A DNA stretch of 64,000 nucleotides from CAVZTX01 sp963778375 (GCA_963778375.1 CAVZTX010000022.1:73890-137889), one strand, 5' to 3'; positions 25,508-34,891 are shown, counted from the stretch's first letter. A program made the numbers and translations. Notes: generated by a model from the sequence alone, not told the origin.

Positions 25508-26740
25508 TTATTCACCCATAATTGAGCGCAGACGCGCCTTCCAATCATCATCGTCATCGGAGTTGGTTGTTTCGCCAACGGTCCAACTGCGCGCGCCGTC
25601 TGCGAGCCGGGTGGGGGAGACGGTTTGTGGGCGAGGTTCCTTAGTATTGGGGTCGCGCAGCGCGAGTTGCACTGCTTTCCGCACATCTTGTACAGGGTCT
25701 TGCAGCAAGGGGCGAATCAGTTCTTTACTCCGCTCAACTTTCAGCCGACCTAATGCTCGTACGGCGGCTGCACGTTCATCTGCGGTTGGTGCATGCAGCA
25801 ATGGTTCGATATCGGGCGCAAGTTGAACAAGCGAGAGATCGGCGATGAGGCGTAACAAGCGGCTACGACGCATAGGGTTTGTGAGGTTTGCTAACGCTGC
25901 TCTGCTATCTGCATATACCTGTTCCTCATCTCGAATAATGCCGTGTTTGATTGCGTCGGCAAGAGCTACCTCCGGTGGAACGGGTGATGAACCACGCAGG
26001 AATGGCTCAATCCAGGGAGCTACAGGTTCTTGCAGACCGGTACTCTCATAGAGTTTCAGCGCCCAGGGGTAGTGTTGGTTCAGCCAGTAGTAAAGGGCGA
26101 GAGTCATTTCGGCATCACGGGCAGCGTAAGCAATCATGGCCGTTGGAAGTGGGCGACGCGTCCAATCTGTACGCTGCAAGCTCTTATCGAGGCGTGTTTT
26201 GAATGCACGCTGTAACATGGCAGCAAGCGAGGACTCATGTTGACCGAAGATGGCGCGGCTGGTAGCTTCCAGATCATAGTAGTGGGCTACATTGAGACCT
26301 CGATCGGCCATGACGCGCAAATCCGCACCCGCACCGTGCAGCAAGATGATGACATCTGGATTTTCAACCACTGTAGCGAGGGGCGAAAGATCAGCCAACC
26401 GCAGAGCATCAACGACAAAACAGTGCCCATCGATGGCTAGTTGCAGGAGCGCAAGGCGGTGAGAAGAGGTCAAAACTTCACCTTGAGTGCGTGAACGTAC
26501 CTGGGCAAATTCCGCGTCAATGGCAACAACACTGGCTTGCTGAAGCTGGTTGACTGCTCGCAGCAATTGTTCAGGCCGATCAATCCACTGGCGTTCGCCC
26601 TTCGGTGGAAGTTGGCCTGGCGGCGGGCTTGCGCCAATATAGCCTGTTGTATTGTCTATGTTTTCTGGTCCTGCGGGTGGTACTTTGTCGCTCAACGAAA
26701 CTACCTTTTGTAAGACAGCATAATAGATCAGGATATGCAA
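25508..26740 (-). CDS. RNase D-like 3'-5' exonuclease fused to HEAT repeats
   Basis: A protein of up to 410 residues. The exonuclease part has the DEDDy motifs: VAIDAEFAQV (Exo I), LLHGAGADLRVM (Exo II) and YAARDAEMTLALYYWL (Exo III). After an HRDC-like spacer, residues about 290-365 form two or three HEAT repeats (RAAAVRALGRLKVERSKELI, VRKAVQLALRD), which is unusual for RNase D and suggests protein contact or RNA guidance. The start is unclear: ATG 26740 has no ribosome-binding site, whereas a TTG 15 codons later has AAAAGG 8 bp ahead. Confidence 0.88.
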   Translation of the reverse strand: MHILIYYAVLQKVVSLSDKVPPAGPENIDNTTGYIGASPPPGQLPPKGERQWIDRPEQLLRAVNQLQQASVVAIDAEFAQVRSRTQGEVLTSSHRLALLQLAIDGHCFVVDALRLADLSPLATVVENPDVIILLHGAGADLRVMADRGLNVAHYYDLEATSRAIFGQHESSLAAMLQRAFKTRLDKSLQRTDWTRRPLPTAMIAYAARDAEMTLALYYWLNQHYPWALKLYESTGLQEPVAPWIEPFLRGSSPVPPEVALADAIKHGIIRDEEQVYADSRAALANLTNPMRRSRLLRLIADLSLVQLAPDIEPLLHAPTADERAAAVRALGRLKVERSKELIRPLLQDPVQDVRKAVQLALRDPNTKEPRPQTVSPTRLADGARSWTVGETTNSDDDDDWKARLRSIMGE

Positions 26741-26878
26741 GCAACTATAGCAGATTTTTTTAGAAACGTACAGAGCAGGCTGATAAATCTGTGATGGCCG
26801 CGATACTTTGGGGCTTACGGATTAGTTGAAGAGCATAACCAATCTTGCTGTAATTGGTCTGATTCTTTTGCTAAATGC

Positions 26879-26908
26879 TTGTACGTCTAGCCCTGGCTAT
26901 GCTAAACT
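26879..26908 (+). promoter_or_regulatory. Possible promoter of icd
   Basis: TTGTAC 26879-26884, an 18-bp spacer and TAAACT 26903-26908, about 45 bp before the start codon. Moderate match only. Confidence 0.35.
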
Positions 26909-26953
26909 GAAACAGTTAGGTCACAAGTTTATTTCAAATAACGAAGGTGCTTC

Positions 26954-28408
26954 ATGTCAAACAATACACCAATAACGGTTGCTTACGGGGATGGTATTGG
27001 GCCAGAAATTATGGACGCCACTCTGCACATCATTGCGGAAGCCGGTGCTCGCATCGATATCGAGAGGGTCGAAGTGGGCGAGAAGGTTTATCTACGCGGT
27101 ATTAACGCGGGCATTGAACCGGGTGCCTGGGAATCTCTACGACGCACACGGGTCTTTTTGAAGGCTCCAATCACTACTCCACAGGGCGGAGGCTACAAGA
27201 GTCTGAACGTCACAACGCGAGTGATGTTTGGGCTGTATGCCAATATACGGCCCTGCGTTTCCTATTATCCCTTTATTGATACTAAACATCCGACGATGGA
27301 CGTGGTCATCGTTCGCGAGAACGAAGAGGACCTGTACACGGGCATCGAGTATCGCCAGACGCATGATATGGTAGAGAGCCTCAAGCTAATTAGCCGTCCT
27401 GGCAGCGAAAAGATTATACGTTACGCTTTTGAATATGCTCGAAGTCATGATCGAAAGAAAGTTACATGTTTCATAAAAGACAACATTATGAAGCTTACGG
27501 ATGGTTTGTTCCACCACGTCTTCAATGAGATTGCGGCAGAATATCCCGATATAGAGAGCGATCACTGGATTGTCGATATCGGCTCGGCCAAACTGGCCGA
27601 TACGCCGGAGGCATTTGATGTAATCGTGCTACCCAATTTGTATGGGGATATTTTGTCTGACGTGGCAGCACAAGTTGCCGGTTCGGTTGGTCTGGCTGGC
27701 TCGGCGAATATTGGTGATCGCTGTGCTATGTTTGAGGCGATCCATGGCTCGGCTCCTCGGCGCGCGGGTCAGAACGTTGCCAATCCTTCAGGTCTCTTAC
27801 TCGCGGCGGTAATGATGCTGGTGCATATCGATCAGCCGGACGTGGCTACACTGGTTCATAATGCCTGGCTGCGTACGATCGAGGATGGCATCCATACCTA
27901 CGATATCTTTGTAGAGGGTGTGAGCAAGCAGAAGGTAGGCACAAAGGAGTTTGCCGCTGCTGTTGTTGCACGCCTGGGCCAGAAGCCGCATATTCTCAAG
28001 GAGGTGAACTACGGTTCAGCGCCAAAGGAGAAATCCAGCGCTTATATCGCCAGTAACCAACCGTTTGAGAGGAAGGATCTGGTAGGAGTAGATGTGTTCC
28101 TAGATTGGCATGATGGAACTCCTGACCAGTTGGGCGAGACATTTAAGCAGGTCAGCGGGGATGGGCTTGAACTGACGATGATTACGAACCGAGGTGCGAA
28201 GGTGTGGCCGGGAGGTATGCCGGAAACCTTCTGCACCGACCACTGGCGTTGCCGCTTTATGTCGCCAAATCGGGGCGATATGGTTAGCCACGCAGAGATT
28301 ATAGGGTTGCTCTCGCGTATTGAAGATGCGGGCTTTGACTTTATTAAGACGGAGAACCTGTATAACTTCAATGGGAAAGCGAGTTATTCCGCGGTGCAAG
28401 GGGAGTAA
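26954..28408 (+). CDS. icd: NADP-dependent isocitrate dehydrogenase (Thermus/Rickettsia-type long form)
   Basis: A 484-residue TCA-cycle enzyme decarboxylating isocitrate to 2-oxoglutarate. The N-terminal YGDGIGPEIMDA and the active-site motif VIVRENEEDLYTGIEYR, CFIKDNIMK and NLYGDILSDVAAQVAGSVG are diagnostic. The core is followed by an extra C-terminal domain of about 140 residues (KDLVGVDVFLDWHDGTPDQL onward) found in the Thermus thermophilus type and not in the E. coli type. It is followed 38 bp later by the carbonic anhydrase. Confidence 0.93.
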   Translation: MSNNTPITVAYGDGIGPEIMDATLHIIAEAGARIDIERVEVGEKVYLRGINAGIEPGAWESLRRTRVFLKAPITTPQGGGYKSLNVTTRVMFGLYANIRPCVSYYPFIDTKHPTMDVVIVRENEEDLYTGIEYRQTHDMVESLKLISRPGSEKIIRYAFEYARSHDRKKVTCFIKDNIMKLTDGLFHHVFNEIAAEYPDIESDHWIVDIGSAKLADTPEAFDVIVLPNLYGDILSDVAAQVAGSVGLAGSANIGDRCAMFEAIHGSAPRRAGQNVANPSGLLLAAVMMLVHIDQPDVATLVHNAWLRTIEDGIHTYDIFVEGVSKQKVGTKEFAAAVVARLGQKPHILKEVNYGSAPKEKSSAYIASNQPFERKDLVGVDVFLDWHDGTPDQLGETFKQVSGDGLELTMITNRGAKVWPGGMPETFCTDHWRCRFMSPNRGDMVSHAEIIGLLSRIEDAGFDFIKTENLYNFNGKASYSAVQGE

Positions 28409-28446
28409 GCCCGAATAAAGAGAAAAATGAAAGGTTTGTATGCTTC

Positions 28447-29016
28447 ATGGTAATAGATGAGATACTGGCCTATAACGAGCGGTTTTTGCAGCAGCAACCA
28501 CTGCCGATCATTGGGCATGCACCACGTAAACATATGGCTGTGGTAACGTGCATGGATTGCCGGTTGGTGCAGATGTTTGAGCAAGCGCTTGGCCTGGAAC
28601 GGGGCGATGTGCTGGAACTGCGGACGGCTGGGGCGACTATTTCCGAACCCGAACGCGCGGGGGCTGCGAATGACCTCATCCGGTCACTTGCAGGGGGAAT
28701 TTATCTGTTGGGTGTGCGGGAGGTTGCCGTGATTGGACATACGCAGTGTGGACTTGCACACGCGAATCCGACGGCATTGACGGCATCAATGCAGGCGCTG
28801 GGCGTTGACCCACAGGGGTTGATAGAGAAAGAAGGGTTGGGCGATGTGCAGGGCCTGACACGCTGGTTAGGGGCATTCGATGATGTGCATGTAAATGTGC
28901 AGGAAGTGGTGAAGGTTATTCGTAACAGTCCCTATCTTCCAAAGATTCCGGTACATGGGATGGTGATTGATATTAATACAGGCAAACTGGAGATGGTTGA
29001 TAAGGGAGCAGCATAG
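28447..29016 (+). CDS. Beta-carbonic anhydrase
   Basis: A 189-residue Zn enzyme that interconverts CO2 and bicarbonate. Zn ligands and the gating Asp/Arg are visible: CMDCR (Cys, Asp/Cys, Arg dyad) and HTQCG (His, Cys). ELRTAGA and AGGIYLLGVREVAVIGH are typical strands. The placement behind icd suggests recycling of CO2 released by decarboxylation (inference). ATG 28447 has GAAAGG about 12 bp upstream. Confidence 0.92.
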   Translation: MVIDEILAYNERFLQQQPLPIIGHAPRKHMAVVTCMDCRLVQMFEQALGLERGDVLELRTAGATISEPERAGAANDLIRSLAGGIYLLGVREVAVIGHTQCGLAHANPTALTASMQALGVDPQGLIEKEGLGDVQGLTRWLGAFDDVHVNVQEVVKVIRNSPYLPKIPVHGMVIDINTGKLEMVDKGAA

Positions 29017-29148
29017 CTCTCCTACGTTTCAAATTGGCTTCCATGAGTGGGATTAGGAGAATACCTTTAGGGGTTGTGGAACTTCTTTACATGCCGATAG
29101 AGGAATGATGTAATACCTCTGATATCGTTGGGCAAGGCTCTTGAAATG

Positions 29149-29187
29149 AAAATCGGCTCCACGCCGCCCTGCATGGAGCCGGTTTTC
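29149..29187. terminator. Bidirectional terminator
   Basis: AAAATCGGCTCCA pairs with TGGAGCCGGTTTT around a 12-base loop. It has T/A tracts on both sides and serves the carbonic anhydrase and the convergent secreted-protein gene. Confidence 0.85.
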
Positions 29188-29247
29188 GTTAGTAATTACA
29201 TTGGCGTTTAGACTAATTTCTCGTCTGCTTGTAGATGGGAGATGCCC

Positions 29248-29748
29248 TCAATCACAGAAAACCTCAACGCTCACAAGGTTTTTGGGTCCTATAAAGTAGA
29301 CGCTTGGACCGCCGAGACAGGTACTTCGATTGACCGTGATCATTACTTCTACACTCTGGCCTGGAGATAGGTTCCCACTTGACGGATGGGGCTTAAGAGA
29401 AACATCAGCGCGTGTAAACCAGTGAAGAGGACCGCTAGAACCTAGTGTCTCTGTCAGCCTCACATGACAGAACGCACCTGGAGGAAAGTGCGGTTGACAA
29501 TAGAAATTAGGGTGATCGGGGTCTACTACTTTCGGTACCAACTTCAGCAAGGGAGGATGAGTCGACGACGAGAATGCCCCTGCCTGTCTTGAAGGAGCGG
29601 CAGCAGCCTGTAGAGGGAAGAGAGCCATAGCGGCAACAAGGACAACACCTGAGAGTGCGGCAACTGCCCAGGCAAACCTGGAAGTGTGTGCTTGAGCATG
29701 AGTTGCTCTCGTAGACAGTTTCGGTGATCGACGTGCGAGATGAAACAT
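29248..29748 (-). CDS. Small secreted Cys-containing protein, paralogue 1
   Basis: A 166-residue exported protein with a signal or anchor helix (WAVAALSGVVLVAAMALF) ending in AAAAP. The mature part shares a pattern with the product at 42236: C...CHVRLTE...LHWFTR.D...GNLSPGQSV.V.IT...GPKN...V..C, with four conserved cysteines (two likely disulfides) and an Ig-like beta layout. The function is unknown. The start at 29748 is chosen because AAGGAGG lies 9 bp upstream and both paralogues then begin MFH. A CRP-like box lies 86-101 bp upstream. Confidence 0.8.
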   Translation of the reverse strand: MFHLARRSPKLSTRATHAQAHTSRFAWAVAALSGVVLVAAMALFPLQAAAAPSRQAGAFSSSTHPPLLKLVPKVVDPDHPNFYCQPHFPPGAFCHVRLTETLGSSGPLHWFTRADVSLKPHPSSGNLSPGQSVEVMITVNRSTCLGGPSVYFIGPKNLVSVEVFCD

Positions 29749-29833
29749 CAATTGGTTCCTCCTTGAACTTTCTCGTGGCATGGTGTCACGTTATTGCGAT
29801 GACAGAAAAACGTAAGGGCATGGGGCGGACGAA

Positions 29834-29849
29834 TGTGATCTAACTCACA
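29834..29849. promoter_or_regulatory. CRP/FNR-family box TGTGATCTAACTCACA
   Basis: TGTGA-N6-TCACA exactly fits the enterobacterial CRP half-site pattern. It lies upstream of the minus-strand secreted-protein gene (start 29748). No CRP-type regulator is encoded in the window. Confidence 0.6.
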
Positions 29850-29984
29850 AATTTATTGTACCAGGTTCTGTACAACAATACTATGAAGTGCTCCACAGCT
29901 GGGACTGTGAGATACTGCACAATCCCGGTGTGACATGTATGTAATAGAGCAACTCCCATAGCCGCCCTGGTACATATGCTAAGA

Positions 29985-31418
29985 TTACATCGTTGTCCAG
30001 CCGACTATTGACAATTGGGTGCCATCAGAGATGGAGGCGAATGATGTAGGTGTGCTTCCATTCAGCGAACCATAGAAGAGGGTGTAGGTAGAGGGATAGG
30101 CGCTGGTGTTGCTCGTCTCAAAGGCATACAGGCTACCATTGCGCGAAACGTTCGACCAGGGGTTCTGGGTATATGGACACAGGGAGGTCGTGATTCCGTT
30201 GGCTTCTGTGGTGAGGCGGGTTAAGCCGGTGCCATCGGTATTGAGCTTCCAGAGTCCGTTCTGGCTGGTATCGACCTGATGATTCATGCTGAAGTTTTCG
30301 ACTTGCAACAGCAGGGTGCTATTGGAGATGGCCCGTATGGCTGCTATACCAAGCGTCTGGCTGGTGAAGATGGTCTTCTGGGAACCAGCAGTTCCAGGCT
30401 CTGTGTTGATGGTGCTTGGGCCTTCGCGTGTGCCTAATGCACATGATCCGCTGCAGTTGGGTGCAGAGATGCCACTACATTGAGCGAGAAACAGGGTTGA
30501 GCCATTGTAGCTGCTATCAGCGTCCCAGCAGGGATAATTGAAGGTCTGGCTCACTTTGTCTTGAAAGACGGTGGTGAGATCGCTCATCTGCTGATTTGGG
30601 CCACGACTGGTGTCGAGAATACCGAGCATATCGATGGGCGCTATTGGTTGAGTAGTAAAGCTCACATAGATGTGCGTGTTATCGAGCCAGGTAAGGGGAA
30701 TGCCGATATTATCTAAGTTGAGCGGTGGTCCACTATTGGTTGGCTTTAATTCTAACTGTATTGTTCCGGTAATAAGGTTGAGCAGGTAGAGGCCACCTTG
30801 ATTGTTGTTAGGGTTAAGACTGCTGAATATGGCTAACTTCTGGTTGCTGGACAACAAGACGTGATCCAGACTCATGTTTGAGGCGCAATAGAGCGTTTGC
30901 AGGCCTTTGCCATCCATGCGAACCAGTTGCAGCTTATGCTGTTGACCCACGCTGGAAACAAAGAGCAGCCATTGTCCGTCGGCTGAGATCTGTGGATCAT
31001 CGATGACCGCACCATTGATCGTGACAATGTCGGTCTTGTTGTGGGTGCTGACATCATAGCGTCTGAGTGTGCTACCAACAAATGTAGTCCCTTGATATTG
31101 ATCGACGAGGTAGACAATATTCTGATGAGAGCCTAAGGCAAGCGGAGCAGTAACGGCGGTACGCCCTGTTCCTGGCGCAGGACAAGAGGTTGATGTCGTT
31201 GGCATAGGAACGGTGGTAGTAACAGGTGAGGTAGTTGGCGTGCCGGTAGCCCCACCTTTAGTGGGTGGGGTGGATGTTGTCGAAGATTGACTCGAAGAAG
31301 CTGTAGAGTTTGTGCTTGAATTTTGATTCGTATTAGGATTGCCACAGGCGGCAACCAGTATGACGAGGCAGCAGCCTAACAGGGAGAATAAGAGGTAGCG
31401 AAAGCGAGTAAATTTCAT
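29985..31418 (-). CDS. Beta-propeller-like lipoprotein
   Basis: A 477-residue exported protein: a signal peptide with lipobox LVAAC (Cys25), a Ser/Thr/Pro-rich tether of about 60 residues, then TolB/WD40-like repeats (DDPQISADGQWLLFVSS, WKLNTDGTGLTRLTTEANG) and Cys pairs near the C terminus. Likely surface-anchored; ligand unknown. A CRP-like palindrome lies about 105-117 bp upstream of its start, in the region shared with the divergent SGNH gene. Confidence 0.8.
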   Translation of the reverse strand: MKFTRFRYLLFSLLGCCLVILVAACGNPNTNQNSSTNSTASSSQSSTTSTPPTKGGATGTPTTSPVTTTVPMPTTSTSCPAPGTGRTAVTAPLALGSHQNIVYLVDQYQGTTFVGSTLRRYDVSTHNKTDIVTINGAVIDDPQISADGQWLLFVSSVGQQHKLQLVRMDGKGLQTLYCASNMSLDHVLLSSNQKLAIFSSLNPNNNQGGLYLLNLITGTIQLELKPTNSGPPLNLDNIGIPLTWLDNTHIYVSFTTQPIAPIDMLGILDTSRGPNQQMSDLTTVFQDKVSQTFNYPCWDADSSYNGSTLFLAQCSGISAPNCSGSCALGTREGPSTINTEPGTAGSQKTIFTSQTLGIAAIRAISNSTLLLQVENFSMNHQVDTSQNGLWKLNTDGTGLTRLTTEANGITTSLCPYTQNPWSNVSRNGSLYAFETSNTSAYPSTYTLFYGSLNGSTPTSFASISDGTQLSIVGWTTM

Positions 31419-31523
31419 AAGTTTTTCCTCATATATAGATGTTTATGTGAACTGCCTGAAATGTATAGCATAAAGGTTTGCAGTCCTCGCTAGTAATCTA
31501 GCATACAGGCGGAAAGAATACTA

Positions 31524-31537
31524 TGAGCTAGCTCACA
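31524..31537. promoter_or_regulatory. CRP-like palindrome TGAGCTAGCTCACA
   Basis: The perfect 12-bp palindrome TGAGCTAGCTCA is extended by CA on one side to resemble a CRP half-site. It lies between the divergent lipoprotein and SGNH-hydrolase genes and could serve both. Confidence 0.45.
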
Positions 31538-31636
31538 AAAGGCTGAGTGGAATCGGGCATCCTGCGAGGTGTGATACAATATGCCATAGCCAATTTACAT
31601 GAGATTTGAAATTTTGCTAGAAATATATATGTTGGG

Positions 31637-32392
31637 ATGAAAGTATTTCCATCAACAAAATATCTATGGATACCGGTAATTGCGCTTACTTTCGTGTTTT
31701 CTGCCTGTAATACAGACGGGGCACAGGGTGTTCCAAGTACCAGGTATACAACCTCAGCAACTCCGACTGTAATTCCACAACCTACGCAGAGTAGTTTTTT
31801 GGATGGGCCAGTGACCTATGTTGCGCTGGGAGCCTCGGACGCGGTTGGAGTAGGAAGTAATGCGCCGGATTCTCAGGGCTATGTGCCCCTTGTAGCATCA
31901 CGGCTGCCTAAAGGCTCGCATTTGATTAACCTGGGTATCAGCGGTATTCGTTTACACGAGGCGCTCTCCAAAGAGTTGCCGCTTGCCTTGAACACATCAC
32001 CCGATCTGATTACTATCTGGCTGGTCGCGAATGATTTTATTGGTGGGGTAACCTACCAGGATTATATGCGTGATCTGAACACGCTGCTACAGCAGTTACA
32101 TAGTGGTACGCACGCGCGGTTGGTAATGGCGAATTTGCCGGATCTGACGCTGCTTCCTGCTTTTGCACGTGAGACCAGCGCACAGAAAACACGTACTCGC
32201 GCAGAAATTTCACAGTGGAATGCCGGTATTGCACAATTAGCGGGACAGTATGGGACGGTACTGGTGGACCTCTTTCGTTTGGGAAGCCAAATAACGGCAC
32301 ATCCTGAATATGTGAGTGGAGATGGTTTCCACCCCAGTTCTTCAGGATATGCACAATTGGCTAACTATTTCTGGCTGGCTATCAAAGGGTAA
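31637..32392 (+). CDS. SGNH/GDSL-family lipoprotein hydrolase
   Basis: A 251-residue exported esterase-like enzyme. Lipobox FVFSAC anchors it at the cell surface after a Thr/Pro-rich tether. Block I is VALGASDAVGVGS (Ser nucleophile in GASD), block III is LVANDF (Asn), and block V GDGFHPSSSGY carries the Asp-x-x-His pair. The substrate is probably an acyl ester of a glycan or lipid. It converges with phoU, with a gap of 36 bp. Confidence 0.87.
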   Translation: MKVFPSTKYLWIPVIALTFVFSACNTDGAQGVPSTRYTTSATPTVIPQPTQSSFLDGPVTYVALGASDAVGVGSNAPDSQGYVPLVASRLPKGSHLINLGISGIRLHEALSKELPLALNTSPDLITIWLVANDFIGGVTYQDYMRDLNTLLQQLHSGTHARLVMANLPDLTLLPAFARETSAQKTRTRAEISQWNAGIAQLAGQYGTVLVDLFRLGSQITAHPEYVSGDGFHPSSSGYAQLANYFWLAIKG

Positions 32393-32428
32393 GCATCTAT
32401 TCAGGCCCACATCCAACATGTAAACTGA

Positions 32429-33196
32429 TTATTCTTGCGAGCGTTTGATGCTGGTCTCGCCCTGGACGATGAAGACGATGCGTTCGCAGATGTTGGTGCA
32501 ATGGTCGGCGACGCGCTCCAATTTATGGGCAATCCAGAGGAGGTAGGTGGCACGCTGTAAAATGCGGGGATCATTGTGCAGGGCAGGAATAGCACGAGCG
32601 CCCTCCAGCATCGCCATCAAGTCATGGCGCACGAGATGATAACGCACATCCACCACATCATCCTCTTCCCAGATGTAGCTGGCAGCATTGACATCACGGT
32701 TAGCGAAAGCCTCCATTGTGCCCTGGAGCAGACGGCGCGCCTCCTGGCCCAAATCAAGCATTCCGCGCAGGATTGATGCCTCGGAGATTTCGCCATCGTC
32801 ATTATCATCAGCATGTTTATGAGTAATCTTTACTTCTTCAGAAGGTTGTGCATTACTCCGAAGTGGGTTCATGCGCAGGATAATCTGGGCAATGCCGGCA
32901 GCACCATCACCGGTACGTTCAAGATCGCCTGCCATCGATAGTGCCGAGGTGAGAAAACGCAAATCGCGTCCGCCAAGCGGTTGTTGCAGCGTCAAGAGAC
33001 GAATTGTGTGTTCTTCAATAGCAGCCCGCAGGCTATCAATGATAGCGTCAGCTTCGATCACCATGCCCGATTTGGCCTGATCTCCTGTTTCCAGGGCTTC
33101 AAGGGCCTTTGCCAGAGCATCATCCACCAGCGAACCCAACTGTATAATTTGGGCATCCAGTTCTTGCAATTCTTTATCAAGTAATGTTCTTGCCAT
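32429..33196 (-). CDS. phoU: Phosphate-signalling protein PhoU
   Basis: A 255-residue protein made of two three-helix PhoU repeats; E/D-rich metal-binding signatures are present (ALSMAGDLERTGDGAAGIAQ and LLWIAHKLERVADHCTNICE). It controls phosphate uptake by linking PstSCAB to a PhoR-type kinase. An extra acidic and His-containing insert (HKHADDNDDGE) separates the halves. No pst genes are adjacent. GAGGGAG precedes the start. Confidence 0.94.
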   Translation of the reverse strand: MARTLLDKELQELDAQIIQLGSLVDDALAKALEALETGDQAKSGMVIEADAIIDSLRAAIEEHTIRLLTLQQPLGGRDLRFLTSALSMAGDLERTGDGAAGIAQIILRMNPLRSNAQPSEEVKITHKHADDNDDGEISEASILRGMLDLGQEARRLLQGTMEAFANRDVNAASYIWEEDDVVDVRYHLVRHDLMAMLEGARAIPALHNDPRILQRATYLLWIAHKLERVADHCTNICERIVFIVQGETSIKRSQE

Positions 33197-33552
33197 AATT
33201 GGTTTACTCCCTCTTTGAGATTTTCGGATGGCAGTCTTTCAAACATATACTACAAGATGCCTTTCAAGCGCTTCCAACCCTTCCACCCTAAGCATAATGT
33301 AACACATTTTTCATAGAAAAGATAGAGTCATATTGTAAATACTCGTTCTATTCTTTAAGGATAAGTGTAATAATTCCATTTTATGGATAGGCTTTCAACA
33401 TAAAGAGATCCTTCGCTCCGCTCGGGATGACACATTATTTACAGGATGTCAGGCTACTGATAATAACCGGGTTGATTGACAGACTTTCGACATGAATGGT
33501 ACAGTAAGGTCAAAGTTTCACTTTGAAGATACTATAAGAAAGATTGGAAACA
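33197..33552. repeat. Intergenic region with a dispersed repeat at 33405-33432
   Basis: The 356-bp gap between phoU and the deacetylase gene holds no gene I can support. It contains GAGATCCTTCGCTCCG then CTCGGGATGACA (33405-33432). Near-identical strings are, from memory, scattered in intergenic regions of many unrelated bacteria. The rest is AT-rich and probably contains both promoters. Confidence 0.5.
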
Positions 33553-34395
33553 ATGTCAACAAAACGGTTACTTGGTGTATTTGCTCATCCCGACGACGAG
33601 GGAGTAGTGAGCGCCGCAATATTGAAGTATAGCGAGGTGGGCGTTGAAACGGGTCTGGTATGTGCTACACGAGGTGAGGTTGGCGAAATTGCTGATCCGG
33701 CTCTGGCAACGCCTGAAAATCTGGGGCAGGTGCGTGAAGGTGAGATGCGGGCAGCGGCTGAGGTTCTGGGCGTGCATAATCTGTGGTTTCTGGACTACCG
33801 TGATTCGGGTATGGCGGGTACGCCTGAGAACGAAGACCCCCGCGCATTTGCACGAGCTAATGCTGCTGAAGTGGTAGGGAAGCTTGTAGCGATTATTCGT
33901 CAATTTCGTCCGCAGGTGATGGTAACTTTTGATGAAACGGGCGGTTATGGACATCCTGATCATATTGCTATTTACCGGCATACGACGAGCGCTTTCCATG
34001 CTGCGGCAGATGGTGCGCAATATCCAGAACTTGGGCCAGCATTTGCCGTTTCCAAGTTGTATTATGGAGCATTCCCACGCAGCATCATTCGCGAAATGGG
34101 AGAATGGATGAGGTCGCAGAACTTCCAGGACGAAGGTTCTTTCAGGGGAGTTGATCCGGAAAAACTCGGCATGCCGGATGAACTGATCAGTGTGCGACTT
34201 GAGGCGAAGCCATGGCGGGAAACAATGGATCGCTCCTGGTCTCTGCATCGCACTCAGGCAAATTCCGGTGCCCAATTTAGTCAAATGCCTGAAGAGATAC
34301 AGCGCAAATGGCGTGACTATGCGTACTTTCAACTGGCGGCCTCTCGGGTTGGACCGGATGTGCCTGGGGAGAACGATTTATTTGCACGGACGTAA
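33553..34395 (+). CDS. PIG-L/LmbE-family deacetylase
   Basis: A 280-residue Zn-dependent N-acetylglucosaminyl deacetylase-type enzyme. The metal motif AHPDDEGVVS lies at the N terminus and GYGHPDHIAIYRHT supplies the third ligand. Length and layout are close to the MshB/Mca/BshB group used in low-molecular-weight thiol metabolism, but the substrate is uncertain. ATG 33553 has GGAA 6 bp upstream; the TTG at 33544 is unlikely. The TIR gene follows after 10 bp. Confidence 0.9.
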   Translation: MSTKRLLGVFAHPDDEGVVSAAILKYSEVGVETGLVCATRGEVGEIADPALATPENLGQVREGEMRAAAEVLGVHNLWFLDYRDSGMAGTPENEDPRAFARANAAEVVGKLVAIIRQFRPQVMVTFDETGGYGHPDHIAIYRHTTSAFHAAADGAQYPELGPAFAVSKLYYGAFPRSIIREMGEWMRSQNFQDEGSFRGVDPEKLGMPDELISVRLEAKPWRETMDRSWSLHRTQANSGAQFSQMPEEIQRKWRDYAYFQLAASRVGPDVPGENDLFART

Positions 34396-34405
34396 AGGTG
34401 AGTGA

Positions 34406-34861
34406 GTGATTGACATCTTCTTTTCCTATGCACACGAAGATGAAGCGCTGAGGAACGAGCTAGCGAAACAACTGAAGCTGATGAAGCGCCAGGGCCTCAT
34501 CAATGAATGGTACGATCGGGACATCAAAGCCGGTACAGAGTGGAAGCAGGCGATTGATGAGCATTTGAATAGCGCTCAGGTCATCTTGCTGCTTGTGAGT
34601 CCAGATTTTATGGACTCGGACTATTGCTACGATACCGAGATGAAGAGAGCAATGGAAAGACACGAAGCAAGGGAGGCTCGCGTTATTCCGGTTATTCTGC
34701 GTCCTTGCGATTGGTATAGCGCTCCATTTGGAAAGTTGCAAGGATTGCCTCGGAATGCTAAACCGATCACTACATGGTCAAATCGCGATGATGCGTTTTT
34801 GGATGTAGCGAAAGGAATTCGCAAGGTTGTTGAGGATCTGCGTCTCACATCAGGGAACTAG
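34406..34861 (+). CDS. Stand-alone TIR-domain protein
   Basis: A 151-residue protein consisting of one TIR domain and nothing else: IFFSYAHEDEALRNELAKQL (box 1), NEWYDRDIKAGTEW, VILLLVSPDFMDSDYCYDTE, RVIPVILRPCDW. The Glu in SDYCYDTEMKRAME aligns with the catalytic Glu of TIR NADases, so NAD cleavage is plausible. Prokaryotic TIR proteins mostly act in anti-phage defence. The start is GTG with AAGGTGAG upstream. It is 10 bp behind the deacetylase gene and just before a scar of gene remnants. No sensor partner is encoded next to it. Confidence 0.88.
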   Translation: MIDIFFSYAHEDEALRNELAKQLKLMKRQGLINEWYDRDIKAGTEWKQAIDEHLNSAQVILLLVSPDFMDSDYCYDTEMKRAMERHEAREARVIPVILRPCDWYSAPFGKLQGLPRNAKPITTWSNRDDAFLDVAKGIRKVVEDLRLTSGN

Positions 34862-34891
34862 CAAGCTGGCTGTCAAGATGGGGGAATAGAT

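Noticed and set aside
33405..33432. CRISPR-like or tRNA-like repeat near 33405
   Set aside because: The repeat occurs once in this gap, with no spacers, no array and no cloverleaf.
33568..34332. 254-residue minus-strand frame in the deacetylase gene
   Set aside because: Antisense of a gene with clear catalytic motifs; no start signal.
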